From Lentisphaeria bacterium (GTDB taxonomy: Bacteria > Verrucomicrobiota > Lentisphaeria > Oligosphaerales > Oligosphaeraceae): a stretch of 8,799 nucleotides of DNA. Positions 1 through 6,072 of the stretch are shown one piece after another (position 1 is the first letter of the stretch; each line of letters opens with the position of its first letter). Below the pieces are notes generated by a model. It saw only the letters and a program-made list of their open reading frames with translations. It was not told the DNA's origin and ran no database searches. The stretch lies in the NCBI GenBank assembly GCA_024405235.1, contig JAKSPA010000060.1:1-8799 (forward strand). The letters are read 5' to 3'. Made by a program: the position numbers and the translations under genes.

Positions 1-42
1 TTCTATGACGTAACTTTTTCAACTTTTCACCTAGAGTCCTCA

Positions 43-711
43 ATGCGCATCTGTCTAATCATTCCCACTGACGACGAAGCAGTCGGCCTGCCGCCCTACC
101 CCTATATCGCCTGCGGTTTCGGTGCAGGAAAGTCCGCCGCTTGTGCAATGGCCGCCGATCTTATCTTCAAAAATGGCTGCGACACTATTCTCATCTGGGG
201 AACAGCGGGAGGCCTCAGCCAACGTGCTCAAAACGGCGTCTTCTTTATCGGAAAATATCTCGCACATGGCGACTACGATGTCAGGCCGCTCTACAATTCC
301 ACGGGAGTCGGTTTCGTCAAGAATATCACGGACGCAAACGGATGGATCACTCAGCCTGACGACTTGAACGCCTGCATCGCAAAGGCCTTCGCGCAAGTCT
401 TTCCAGAAATAAAGCTATACACAGACGGCAGACTCTGTTCAAGCGACAAATTCGCCATGCCCGCCAACAGACAGGACTACAATCGCATTGAAGCGGCCTC
501 CGACGCAATTGACATGGAATCCGCAGCAGTCGCCGAATTCATACACCACCTCAACACATCTGGTTCCGCCAAGAATATCCGTCTGGCAGTCATCAGAGCA
601 ATATCCAATCAAGCCACGACATTCGATTCATCCGACACCGAATTCATGGACTTCCTGCCCACTTTCAACAAACTCAACACACGCCTGCCGCAACTCCTCA
701 ACGCGCTGTGA
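43..711 (+). CDS. Nucleoside phosphorylase-superfamily protein, MTA/SAH nucleosidase-like (possible altered catalysis)
   Basis: 222 residues, probably cytosolic. Members of this fold cleave the N-glycosidic bond of purine nucleosides, either by hydrolysis (5'-methylthioadenosine/S-adenosylhomocysteine nucleosidase, futalosine hydrolase) or by phosphorolysis. The chain follows E. coli MTA/SAH nucleosidase (recalled from memory): Glu12 in TDDE matches its Glu12; GFGAGK (25-30) and GTAGGL (53-58) are the ribose/purine loops; CSSDKF (132-137) replaces SGDxF; IDMESAAVA (156-164) holds the ribose-binding Met158-Glu159; RAISNQA (185-191) replaces RAISDxA. The catalytic Asp is therefore Asn189. The N-terminal hairpin between Glu12 and the glycine loop is about 18 residues shorter than in E. 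coli. The start is the first in-frame ATG near the window edge; no Shine-Dalgarno is visible in TAGAGTCCTCA before it. No operon partner is visible. The superfamily call is firm; substrate and activity are uncertain. Confidence 0.85.
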   Translation: MRICLIIPTDDEAVGLPPYPYIACGFGAGKSAACAMAADLIFKNGCDTILIWGTAGGLSQRAQNGVFFIGKYLAHGDYDVRPLYNSTGVGFVKNITDANGWITQPDDLNACIAKAFAQVFPEIKLYTDGRLCSSDKFAMPANRQDYNRIEAASDAIDMESAAVAEFIHHLNTSGSAKNIRLAVIRAISNQATTFDSSDTEFMDFLPTFNKLNTRLPQLLNAL

Positions 712-739
712 ATGGAAATGCACAACATCCCATTTCCAT
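712..739 (+). terminator. Hairpin directly after the nucleosidase stop codon, possible terminator
   Basis: A perfect 9-bp inverted repeat: ATGGAAATG (712-720) and CATTTCCAT (731-739), with a 10-nt loop. It begins on the base after the TGA stop (709-711). No T-run follows, so it is not a classical intrinsic terminator; it could instead protect the mRNA 3' end. The structure is seen; the function is inferred. Confidence 0.35.
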
Positions 740-799
740 CCAGTGCACGCCATTGTCCATACTCACCCTCTTCAATTAAACAGTTCTTTTTTCAAAACA

Positions 800-901
800 C
801 GCGAAATAAGGCCCTAGAACGATGCAAAAATGCGTTTAGGTATTATTATCCCCAAAACGACATCAACGCGCTTCTAGGGCCTCGTACGGCCTCTTTACGC
901 G
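800..901. repeat. Imperfect inverted repeat, possibly a small dispersed intergenic element
   Basis: The core arms are a perfect 11-bp pair: AGGCCCTAGAA (809-819) and TTCTAGGGCCT (872-882). After a 10- to 15-nt bulge on the right side, CGCG (800-803) can pair with CGCG (898-901). The interior carries further complementary pieces: CAAAAATGC (825-833) matches GCATTTTTG (921-929), and CCCCAAAA (850-857) matches TTTTGGGG (925-932). These last two pairings compete with each other. No transposase or target-site duplication was found. It could be a MITE-like or REP-like element or a large terminator/attenuator; copy number in the genome would decide. Confidence 0.5.
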
Positions 902-949
902 ATTTCTGCTTTTCAAAAGAGCATTTTTGGGGCTCCGCAGAAGAAAACT

Positions 950-976
950 CTGTCCTTTCTGTCCTTTCTGTCCTTT
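950..976. repeat. Tandem repeat, 3 copies of CTGTCCTTT
   Basis: Three exact head-to-tail copies of the 9-mer CTGTCCTTT, followed by another C. The unit length is a multiple of three, so a frame reading across it gives Val-Leu-Ser repeated. It lies between the inverted-repeat block and the glycosidase promoter region. It may be part of the same dispersed element or a slippage product. Confidence 0.8.
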
Positions 977-1033
977 CAAGCCATGAAAATGCCCCCAAAG
1001 CCTCCTATGAACAATGCAATCTTCATCACAACC

Positions 1034-1062
1034 GTTAAATTTATCTAGCGCATAGTTATAAT
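1034..1062 (+). promoter_or_regulatory. Candidate sigma70-like promoter for the first glycosidase
   Basis: An exact TATAAT (1057-1062) lies 17 bp downstream of GTTAAA (1034-1039), which matches the -35 consensus at 3 of 6 positions. Transcription would start near 1069, giving a leader of about 50 nt before the ATG at 1118. The -10 match and spacing are good and the -35 is weak. Promoter rules for this phylum are not well known to me. Confidence 0.35.
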
Positions 1063-1117
1063 CGTCACCGATGAAACGCTCTGCAGAAAAACATCACCAC
1101 CACAAAAGCATAGCAAA

Positions 1118-3286
1118 ATGAAAGCACAGCAGTTTCCAGATTTTCTAGTCAACGCACCAGACGAACAAGCCCGAATCGTCTACAAAAAAGGCGGTGTGTT
1201 CTTTGACATCGGCGGAACAATCTACCGCCCTGCCCTCTACAACTGCAATTTCAATTGGAATGACAGTCCGAATTTTCAGGAGAAGATCCGTAATTATGCG
1301 CAAGCGGACATGAATCTTCTGGGCATGGGAATCAGAGCGGAGGAGTTCTGGACAGGACCGAATGAATACGACTACGAGCGTCTGGACAATCTTCTGGCTC
1401 AAGCATTTGCACTTGCCCCAACCGCGCGCTTCCTCTTCGGATTGGGCTACTGGAATGGTCTGAAATGGTGGAATGAGCTGCATCCTGAGGAACTAATCGA
1501 ATATGCAAGAGAAGACACCGAATTTCCCGCCACAGACAACATCGGCGCCTATGCAGCGCCATCCTACGCATCAGAGCTATGGCTTAAGGAGACCGCGGAA
1601 TCGGTCAGAATACTCATCGAGCACATAGAAAAATCGCCTTACAGGAAGCACATCTTCGCATACAGAATCGACGCAGGCGTCTATTGCGAATGGCACTACT
1701 ACGGCATGGCGGGTTCCATGCCTGACATCAGCGGTCCAATGGTGAAACTCTTCCGCACATGCCTGCGAGAGAAGTACAACGACGACGTCGCGCAACTCCA
1801 AAAGGCATGGCGCCAGCCGGAAGTCACCTTCGACAATGCCCTTCCACCCCCGAAAGACGTTCGCCTGCAGTATCTTGACGGCACTCTGCGCGATCCAGTC
1901 GAACACGCTTGGAGCATTGATTTCCTCCAATGCATGCAGCGCTCCCTCAAGAACGCGCTGCGGCTGATGGATAAACCCGCCAAGGAAGCCTGCAATGGAC
2001 GAGCCCTTGTAGGAAATTACTGCGGATACTTTTTCGGAATGGGCTATACCGCCGAAGGATGGCATATCGTCAATGACGATTTCATCACTTCGCCTTACGT
2101 CGATTTTCAAGTCTCGCCATGCTGCTATTCCAGTTTCTTCAGAAAAATCAGCAGCACGATGCTGGCGCGCAGTCTTGCCGCTTCATATCGACTTCACAAC
2201 AAGCTGTGCATCTTCGAGGCGGATGGACGGACTTGCCTTGCCCCTGAAGACGGCAACAAGCACTCCTACACGATACAGGAAAGCATAGCTATGCTTTCAC
2301 GCGATCTAGCGCAGGCCATCAGCAAAGGCTGTGCATACTGGAACTACGATTTTGGGCGCGACTGGTACAACGCTCCTGAAATCCTGCAGTTCTTCCATAA
2401 CATCGCTCCTGTTTTCGATGCAGTCAAGGACTTCAGTTCCAGCGCTGAAATCGCCGTCATCGCCGATTGGGAGAGCGCATACTACCATGCAGTTCAGGCG
2501 CCGTACGGCGGTCCTGGCACGTACATGAGCATAAACTATCTGGCCCATGAACTGAAACTCGCAGGCCTGCAGTTCGATGCATATTCCTTCGCGGACATCG
2601 ACAATCCAGCCCTCCAGAAGTACAAGATATACATATTCCCGCAACTCTTCTACATGACTCCCGCAAAGCTCGCAAAGCTCAACTCACTCAAAAAGGCAGG
2701 CAGGACCTTCCTTTTCATAAACGCCGCAGGATGGCTTACGCCAGACGGCACGAGCCTTGATTCCATTCTCAAGACAACTGGAATACGCGCTGAAGTGCTG
2801 CATCAAAAGAGTTCCGTCACGACGACTCTTGCGGACGGATCCGTAATGGACTACTTTGAACATCCGACCGAGATCGGATGGAAGCATTCGCCTGTGGTAA
2901 AGGTGACCGATTCGGAAGCAACGCTTCTTGGAACGGTGGCATTGGAAGACGGAACGAATGTGCCTGTTTACGCGAAGAAGGAAAATGACGACGGAACCAT
3001 AAGCTACCTGAACGGCGCCCCCGTCATGACAAACCAGGAACTGCGCAAGATCGCCAAAGCCGCAGGCGTGCACATCTACTGCGACAGCAACAAGGGCGTG
3101 GTCTATGCAAACAATTCCATGATCTCATTCCATACAGGCACGCCAGGCGAATACACCCTCCGCGCAAAAACTGCCGTCAAATGGACAATGGTCTATCCAG
3201 AAAAGCGCACATACCCCACAGTTCAGTCCGAACTCACATTCACCGCACCAGAACAGAACACATATATCTTCATGATCGAAGAGTAG
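1118..3286 (+). CDS. GH42/GH-A-like glycoside hydrolase (beta-galactosidase-like), cytoplasmic form
   Basis: 722 residues with no signal peptide or membrane segment. The layout is a TIM-barrel catalytic part (about 25-430) followed by a beta-galactosidase trimerisation-like alpha/beta domain (about 440-560) and a beta-rich C-terminal domain (about 600-722), as in GH42. The likely acid/base is Glu191 in IDAGVYCEWHYYG, although the usual clan GH-A Asn-Glu pair is absent (Cys precedes Glu). The likely nucleophile is Glu367 in CIFEADGR, followed about 37 residues later by AQAISKGCAYWNYDFG, similar to the GH42 segment after its nucleophile. The start is the first in-frame ATG after a TAG at 1046-1048; the region before it is A-rich with no Shine-Dalgarno. 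It is paralogous to the gene beginning at 6073. The fold is fairly sure. The substrate is unknown; beta-galactoside is only the family default. Confidence 0.75.
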   Translation: MKAQQFPDFLVNAPDEQARIVYKKGGVFFDIGGTIYRPALYNCNFNWNDSPNFQEKIRNYAQADMNLLGMGIRAEEFWTGPNEYDYERLDNLLAQAFALAPTARFLFGLGYWNGLKWWNELHPEELIEYAREDTEFPATDNIGAYAAPSYASELWLKETAESVRILIEHIEKSPYRKHIFAYRIDAGVYCEWHYYGMAGSMPDISGPMVKLFRTCLREKYNDDVAQLQKAWRQPEVTFDNALPPPKDVRLQYLDGTLRDPVEHAWSIDFLQCMQRSLKNALRLMDKPAKEACNGRALVGNYCGYFFGMGYTAEGWHIVNDDFITSPYVDFQVSPCCYSSFFRKISSTMLARSLAASYRLHNKLCIFEADGRTCLAPEDGNKHSYTIQESIAMLSRDLAQAISKGCAYWNYDFGRDWYNAPEILQFFHNIAPVFDAVKDFSSSAEIAVIADWESAYYHAVQAPYGGPGTYMSINYLAHELKLAGLQFDAYSFADIDNPALQKYKIYIFPQLFYMTPAKLAKLNSLKKAGRTFLFINAAGWLTPDGTSLDSILKTTGIRAEVLHQKSSVTTTLADGSVMDYFEHPTEIGWKHSPVVKVTDSEATLLGTVALEDGTNVPVYAKKENDDGTISYLNGAPVMTNQELRKIAKAAGVHIYCDSNKGVVYANNSMISFHTGTPGEYTLRAKTAVKWTMVYPEKRTYPTVQSELTFTAPEQNTYIFMIEE

Positions 3287-3408
3287 TTTCCGCACTACTG
3301 CCACTACGTAACGAATAGGTATTTTTCCCAAACAGATTGCCGCGGGCAGTAGTTTTCATGCACGCGCATTCCACGCACGGGGAATGCGCGGCACTGCGGC
3401 TACTACTG
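3282..3408. repeat. Set of alternating AGTAGT/ACTACT inverted repeats in the convergent gap
   Basis: Four segments alternate in orientation: AGTAGT (3282-3287, overlapping the glycosidase stop), ACTACTGCC (3294-3302), GGCAGTAGT (3345-3353) and ACTACTG (3402-3408, overlapping the stop of the opposing gene). Each can pair with its neighbour: 6 bp with a 6-nt loop, 9 bp perfect, and 7 bp enclosing the strong hairpin at 3363-3390. Neighbouring pairings exclude each other. The pattern is seen directly; any switching role is inference. Confidence 0.6.
3363..3390. terminator. Strong GC-rich hairpin between convergent genes, probable bidirectional terminator
   Basis: A perfect 10-bp stem: CGCGCATTCC (3363-3372) and GGAATGCGCG (3381-3390), with an 8-nt loop. 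It lies 76 bp past the stop of the glycosidase and 12 bp past the stop of the opposing gene, where a terminator serving both would sit. No long T-run follows on either strand, so termination could need Rho or the structure could act in mRNA stability. Confidence 0.45.
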
Positions 3409-4335
3409 TGCAATATCCCCTATTTTGTCAAGTATTTCATGCGGTATTTCGTCCAACTGGAATGCTCCAACGCTTCCGTCTGCCCGCAGAACATGCAGTT
3501 TTCCAGCATGGCAATCGCAGACCGCAACTGGAATCATGGAAGGACTCTCCACTTCATTCAAATTTAGTCCCTTAGCAGAATCAAGCAATTGGTATGATTG
3601 CCCCAAAGGACAGGAGGAAAATTCCTTTGGCAGCAATTGTTTAAATTGTTCGTTGTTCAAATCCATTGGCAGGTAGCCATCGTTATCCGCCGCATAGATG
3701 ATCATGCACCCCCCTATATTCTTTAGATTTTGCACACAGGCGATTCCCGCTGATTTCTTCTGCGCTGCATTCAAGGCAGGAAGCAGGATAGCGCCTACAA
3801 GAATCAAAAGAATCAAAATACCAGCAAATGCTGCAATAAAGCATCCAGCAGAACTTGGCTTGCGATTTGGATCGCCAATTGGGTCCTCGCCGTATTGATT
3901 GGGTCCGACGTCACTTGGCTTGCCAAATAGATAAATCAGTCGGAAAGTCAATACAGCGCACAGGATACCAAAAATCACGCAAACGGCCATAAGGTAAGAC
4001 ATTGCACCTTCTGGAAGCTTGACTTGTCCGAAAGCGGTTAACAGAGCAAACGGAATGATAAGCACATACGGAAGAACTGCTGTAACGACAAAATTCCATC
4101 CGCTGTGGTTTGTATCGTGAAGCCTGCGGAAGCTCACTGCGCAACTTGCAGGCAATACAGCGAGACTGTAGATATAATACAATATCCCAATGCCTAACCC
4201 AAGTCCAAATATATTCGGAATAGAAAGCAGAATGCAGACAATCGTATTGAACAGAACAAACATCCAGTATTCTTTGCGACGGGCGCGCCCTGAGAAGTTG
4301 AAGCTTTCCTTCCAGCATTTGATGTACCAGTTCAT
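3403..4335 (-). CDS. DUF805 membrane domain fused to a prepilin-like H-X9-DG domain
   Basis: 310 residues. The N-terminal 155 residues are a clear DUF805 membrane domain: FSGRARRKEYW (14-24), RRLHDTNHSGW (70-80) and GPNQYGEDP (144-152), with hydrophobic segments at about 25-40, 43-66, 81-101 and 111-137. A fifth hydrophobic helix (about 165-187) ends in LLPALNAAQKKSAGIACVQN, then YAADNDGYLP (214-223). This is the style of Lentisphaerota/Planctomycetota pseudopilins. The C-terminus has His276 then nine residues then Asp286-Gly287, an exact H-X9-DG motif. The cleavable GFTLIE-type prepilin leader is absent, so the pilin-like part is probably not processed by prepilin peptidase but anchored by DUF805. 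Function is unknown. The gene has a strong Shine-Dalgarno and is AT-richer than its neighbours. It is convergent with the first glycosidase and divergent from the MATE gene. Confidence 0.8.
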   Translation of the reverse strand: MNWYIKCWKESFNFSGRARRKEYWMFVLFNTIVCILLSIPNIFGLGLGIGILYYIYSLAVLPASCAVSFRRLHDTNHSGWNFVVTAVLPYVLIIPFALLTAFGQVKLPEGAMSYLMAVCVIFGILCAVLTFRLIYLFGKPSDVGPNQYGEDPIGDPNRKPSSAGCFIAAFAGILILLILVGAILLPALNAAQKKSAGIACVQNLKNIGGCMIIYAADNDGYLPMDLNNEQFKQLLPKEFSSCPLGQSYQLLDSAKGLNLNEVESPSMIPVAVCDCHAGKLHVLRADGSVGAFQLDEIPHEILDKIGDIAQ

Positions 4336-4358
4336 TGGGACCTCCCTAAGTTCATTGG
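4329..4358 (-). repeat. 10-bp direct repeat around the ribosome site, with a tiny overlapping upstream frame
   Basis: AGTTCATTGG occurs at 4329-4338 and again at 4349-4358, exactly 20 bp apart, flanking the ribosome binding site. Each copy contains a minus-strand ATG in the same context (CCAATGAAC). The upstream ATG (4355-4353) opens a frame of 7 codons ending in TGA at 4334-4332, which overlaps the main ATG as ATGA. This geometry could allow translational coupling. The upstream ATG has no good ribosome site of its own, so it may equally be chance. Confidence 0.4.
4341..4347 (-). promoter_or_regulatory. Strong ribosome binding site of the DUF805 fusion gene
   Basis: On the minus strand AGGGAGG lies 5 nt before the ATG at 4335-4333. 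It fixes this start. It is the only convincing Shine-Dalgarno among the five genes here. Confidence 0.75.
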
Positions 4359-4575
4359 TAACTGCCTATTCATGCAAACGTCAACACATGAAAACCTTTG
4401 TAGCCGACATTTTGTTTCATCCTGAAAAGATGATATACCGCTTAATATATCGGATAAGCCTTTCTCCACCGTTCTTTGCATATTATTTATTCAACAATTG
4501 TGCAGAGATGTTTCCAAAGATTATGTTTACTCCCTAACGCTCCGTGACTCAAATTTACACTAATTTCTGATCCGC

Positions 4576-4613
4576 TGAAATTTCATTTTACAAAGAACCA
4601 TAAAAAATATAAA
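4576..4613 (+). promoter_or_regulatory. Candidate promoter and palindrome upstream of the MATE gene
   Basis: TTTACA (4587-4592) and TATAAA (4608-4613) resemble -35 and -10 boxes, but the spacer is only 15 bp. A 10-bp perfect palindrome TGAAATTTCA (4576-4585) abuts the -35 and could be an operator half-pair. The rest of the divergent gap (4336-4628) is AT-rich with no recognised gene, and no confident promoter was found for the minus-strand gene. Confidence 0.25.
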
Positions 4614-4628
4614 AGCCATTAAAAGGGC

Positions 4629-5987
4629 ATGCAGGACAAGACGACATACAATCTATTCACCAATCGAGATATTGCGCATCTGGTCATTCCGCTTTTCATT
4701 GAACAGCTCCTATTCATGCTGGTCGGAACGGCTGACACCTTCATGGTCGCTTCGCTTGGAGAAGCGAGCATTTCAGCCGTGGCGTTGGCAGACATGTTCA
4801 ACAATCTCGTGGCAAGCATCCTGTTCGCCATTGCGACAGGCGGCGCGGTGGTAGTGTCCCAATCCATAGGCGCCAGAAACATCACACGTGCCAAGGAAAG
4901 CGCGAAACAACTGCTGGCGATGCTGCTGGTTTCGGGCTTCGCGGTAAGTGTGCTGACAGAGGTGTTCCTCCAGGGCATCGTTCATCTGTTCTATGGGAAT
5001 CTTGGGCCAGGTGTCTATTCGGCGACAATGATCTATTTCCGAATCACGCTGGCGGGCCTGCCATTCGTCGCAGTATATGGCGGCTGTGCCGCCGTCTTCC
5101 GTTCCATGAACCGCGCAATGATAACGATGTACATCTCATTGGCAAGCAATCTCATAAACATCATAGGCAATGCAATTCTGATCTACGGCGCACGTCTCGG
5201 CGTGGCGGGCGCCGCATACGCCACGCTCTTCTCGCGAATCTTCGCCATGGGAGTCATTCTCGAACTCATAGCCGACAGGAAGTGTCTTGTCCACGTGGAT
5301 CTGCGCAAAGGCTACCGCATGTCGTGGATGCTGATGAAGAAGATACTATATCTCGGCATTCCAGGCGGCATTGAAAACGGCGTGTTCCAATTCGGGCGAG
5401 TGATTGTTCTAGGCTTGGTGGCTTCATACGGCACCTCCGAAATCGCAGCCAACGCCGTGGCGAAAACCATCGATTATTTCGGATGCATTCCAGGCAACGC
5501 CTTCGGCCTGGCGGTGGTCACCGTCATCGGGCAGGCAGTCGGAAGAGGCGACGTGGCTCAGATCCGCTACTACGTCCGCAAGATGATGAAATGGACCTAC
5601 TCGTCGCATGTAATCTGGCAGCTCATAGTCTTCGCATTGACGCCGTTCATGCTCTCCTGCTTCAGCAAAATTGACGGCGACACGCGAAGACTGGCGCTGT
5701 ATCTTATTCTGTTCCACAATGGAATCGGCCTCTTCATCTGGCCCATGTCATTCGTTTTTCCGAACATGCTGCGTTCCATGAACGATGTCCGCTGGCCGAT
5801 GGCGATATCCCTTGTGTCCATGTTCTCCATCCGCGTGGGACTGAGCTACGTGATCGCAGGCATGATCGGCAGCGGCGTGATCGCCGTCTGGATCGCGATG
5901 ATCTGCGACTGGTGCGTGCGAATCATTGGCTTCCTGCTACGATACAAATCAAATGCATGGATACGCCTGGCGCATTGCCACGAGTGA
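4629..5987 (+). CDS. MATE-family multidrug/toxin efflux transporter
   Basis: 452 residues, a normal length for a 12-helix MATE (NorM/DinF type) antiporter of the inner membrane. These export cationic drugs or metabolites using a Na+ or H+ gradient. The first helix carries the typical Pro21/Glu25 and GTADTFMVASLG (33-44) pattern. The conserved loop after helix 2 reads VSQSIGARN (76-84), and its counterpart in the second half reads VTVIGQAVGRGD. This supports two homologous six-helix halves. The remainder is strongly hydrophobic with short charged loops. The start at 4629 is supported by the helix 1 position; only a weak AAAGGG precedes it. It stands alone, divergent from the DUF805 fusion gene, with 85 bp before the next gene and no clear terminator. 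Substrate cannot be read from the sequence. Confidence 0.92.
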   Translation: MQDKTTYNLFTNRDIAHLVIPLFIEQLLFMLVGTADTFMVASLGEASISAVALADMFNNLVASILFAIATGGAVVVSQSIGARNITRAKESAKQLLAMLLVSGFAVSVLTEVFLQGIVHLFYGNLGPGVYSATMIYFRITLAGLPFVAVYGGCAAVFRSMNRAMITMYISLASNLINIIGNAILIYGARLGVAGAAYATLFSRIFAMGVILELIADRKCLVHVDLRKGYRMSWMLMKKILYLGIPGGIENGVFQFGRVIVLGLVASYGTSEIAANAVAKTIDYFGCIPGNAFGLAVVTVIGQAVGRGDVAQIRYYVRKMMKWTYSSHVIWQLIVFALTPFMLSCFSKIDGDTRRLALYLILFHNGIGLFIWPMSFVFPNMLRSMNDVRWPMAISLVSMFSIRVGLSYVIAGMIGSGVIAVWIAMICDWCVRIIGFLLRYKSNAWIRLAHCHE

Positions 5988-6072
5988 ACCCATCCCCTAC
6001 AAATGGCAAAACCGCATGGCACTGCTATTTTATGCACGAATCGCCGAACAATCTACACATTAGACCAAACAA

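Larger units (their letters stand above)
712..1117. other. 406-bp non-coding intergenic region with repeats
   Basis: This gap separates the nucleosidase from the first glycosidase. It holds the post-stop hairpin, an imperfect inverted repeat (800-901), a triple 9-bp tandem repeat (950-976) and a candidate promoter (1034-1062). A 108-codon frame (712-1038) crosses it. I do not call it a gene: it starts on the base after the previous stop, its codons translate the repeats themselves (a Val-Leu-Ser run), and it has no recognisable domain or ribosome site. No RNA gene was recognised. Confidence 0.6.

Noticed and set aside
712..1038. A 108-codon plus-strand frame beginning on the base after the nucleosidase stop
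   Set aside because: It translates the inverted and tandem repeats, has no domain or ribosome site, and its start lies in the stem of a hairpin; treated as non-coding.
1577..2110. A 177-codon minus-strand frame
   Set aside because: It is antisense to the catalytic barrel of the first glycosidase; the sense frame carries the active-site motifs.
4435..4457. Possible operator dyad in the divergent gap (TATACCG, 10-nt spacer, CGGATAA)
   Set aside because: The arms match at only 5 of 7 positions in AT-rich sequence, and no regulator gene is nearby; not distinguishable from chance.
6004..6031. Possible promoter before the exported glycosidase (TGGCAA, 16 bp, TATTTT)
   Set aside because: Both boxes are poor consensus matches; the 85-bp gap could also be read through from the MATE gene.
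5988..6072. Terminator after the MATE gene
   Set aside because: I looked for a stem with a T-run in this gap and found only 4-bp complementarities.
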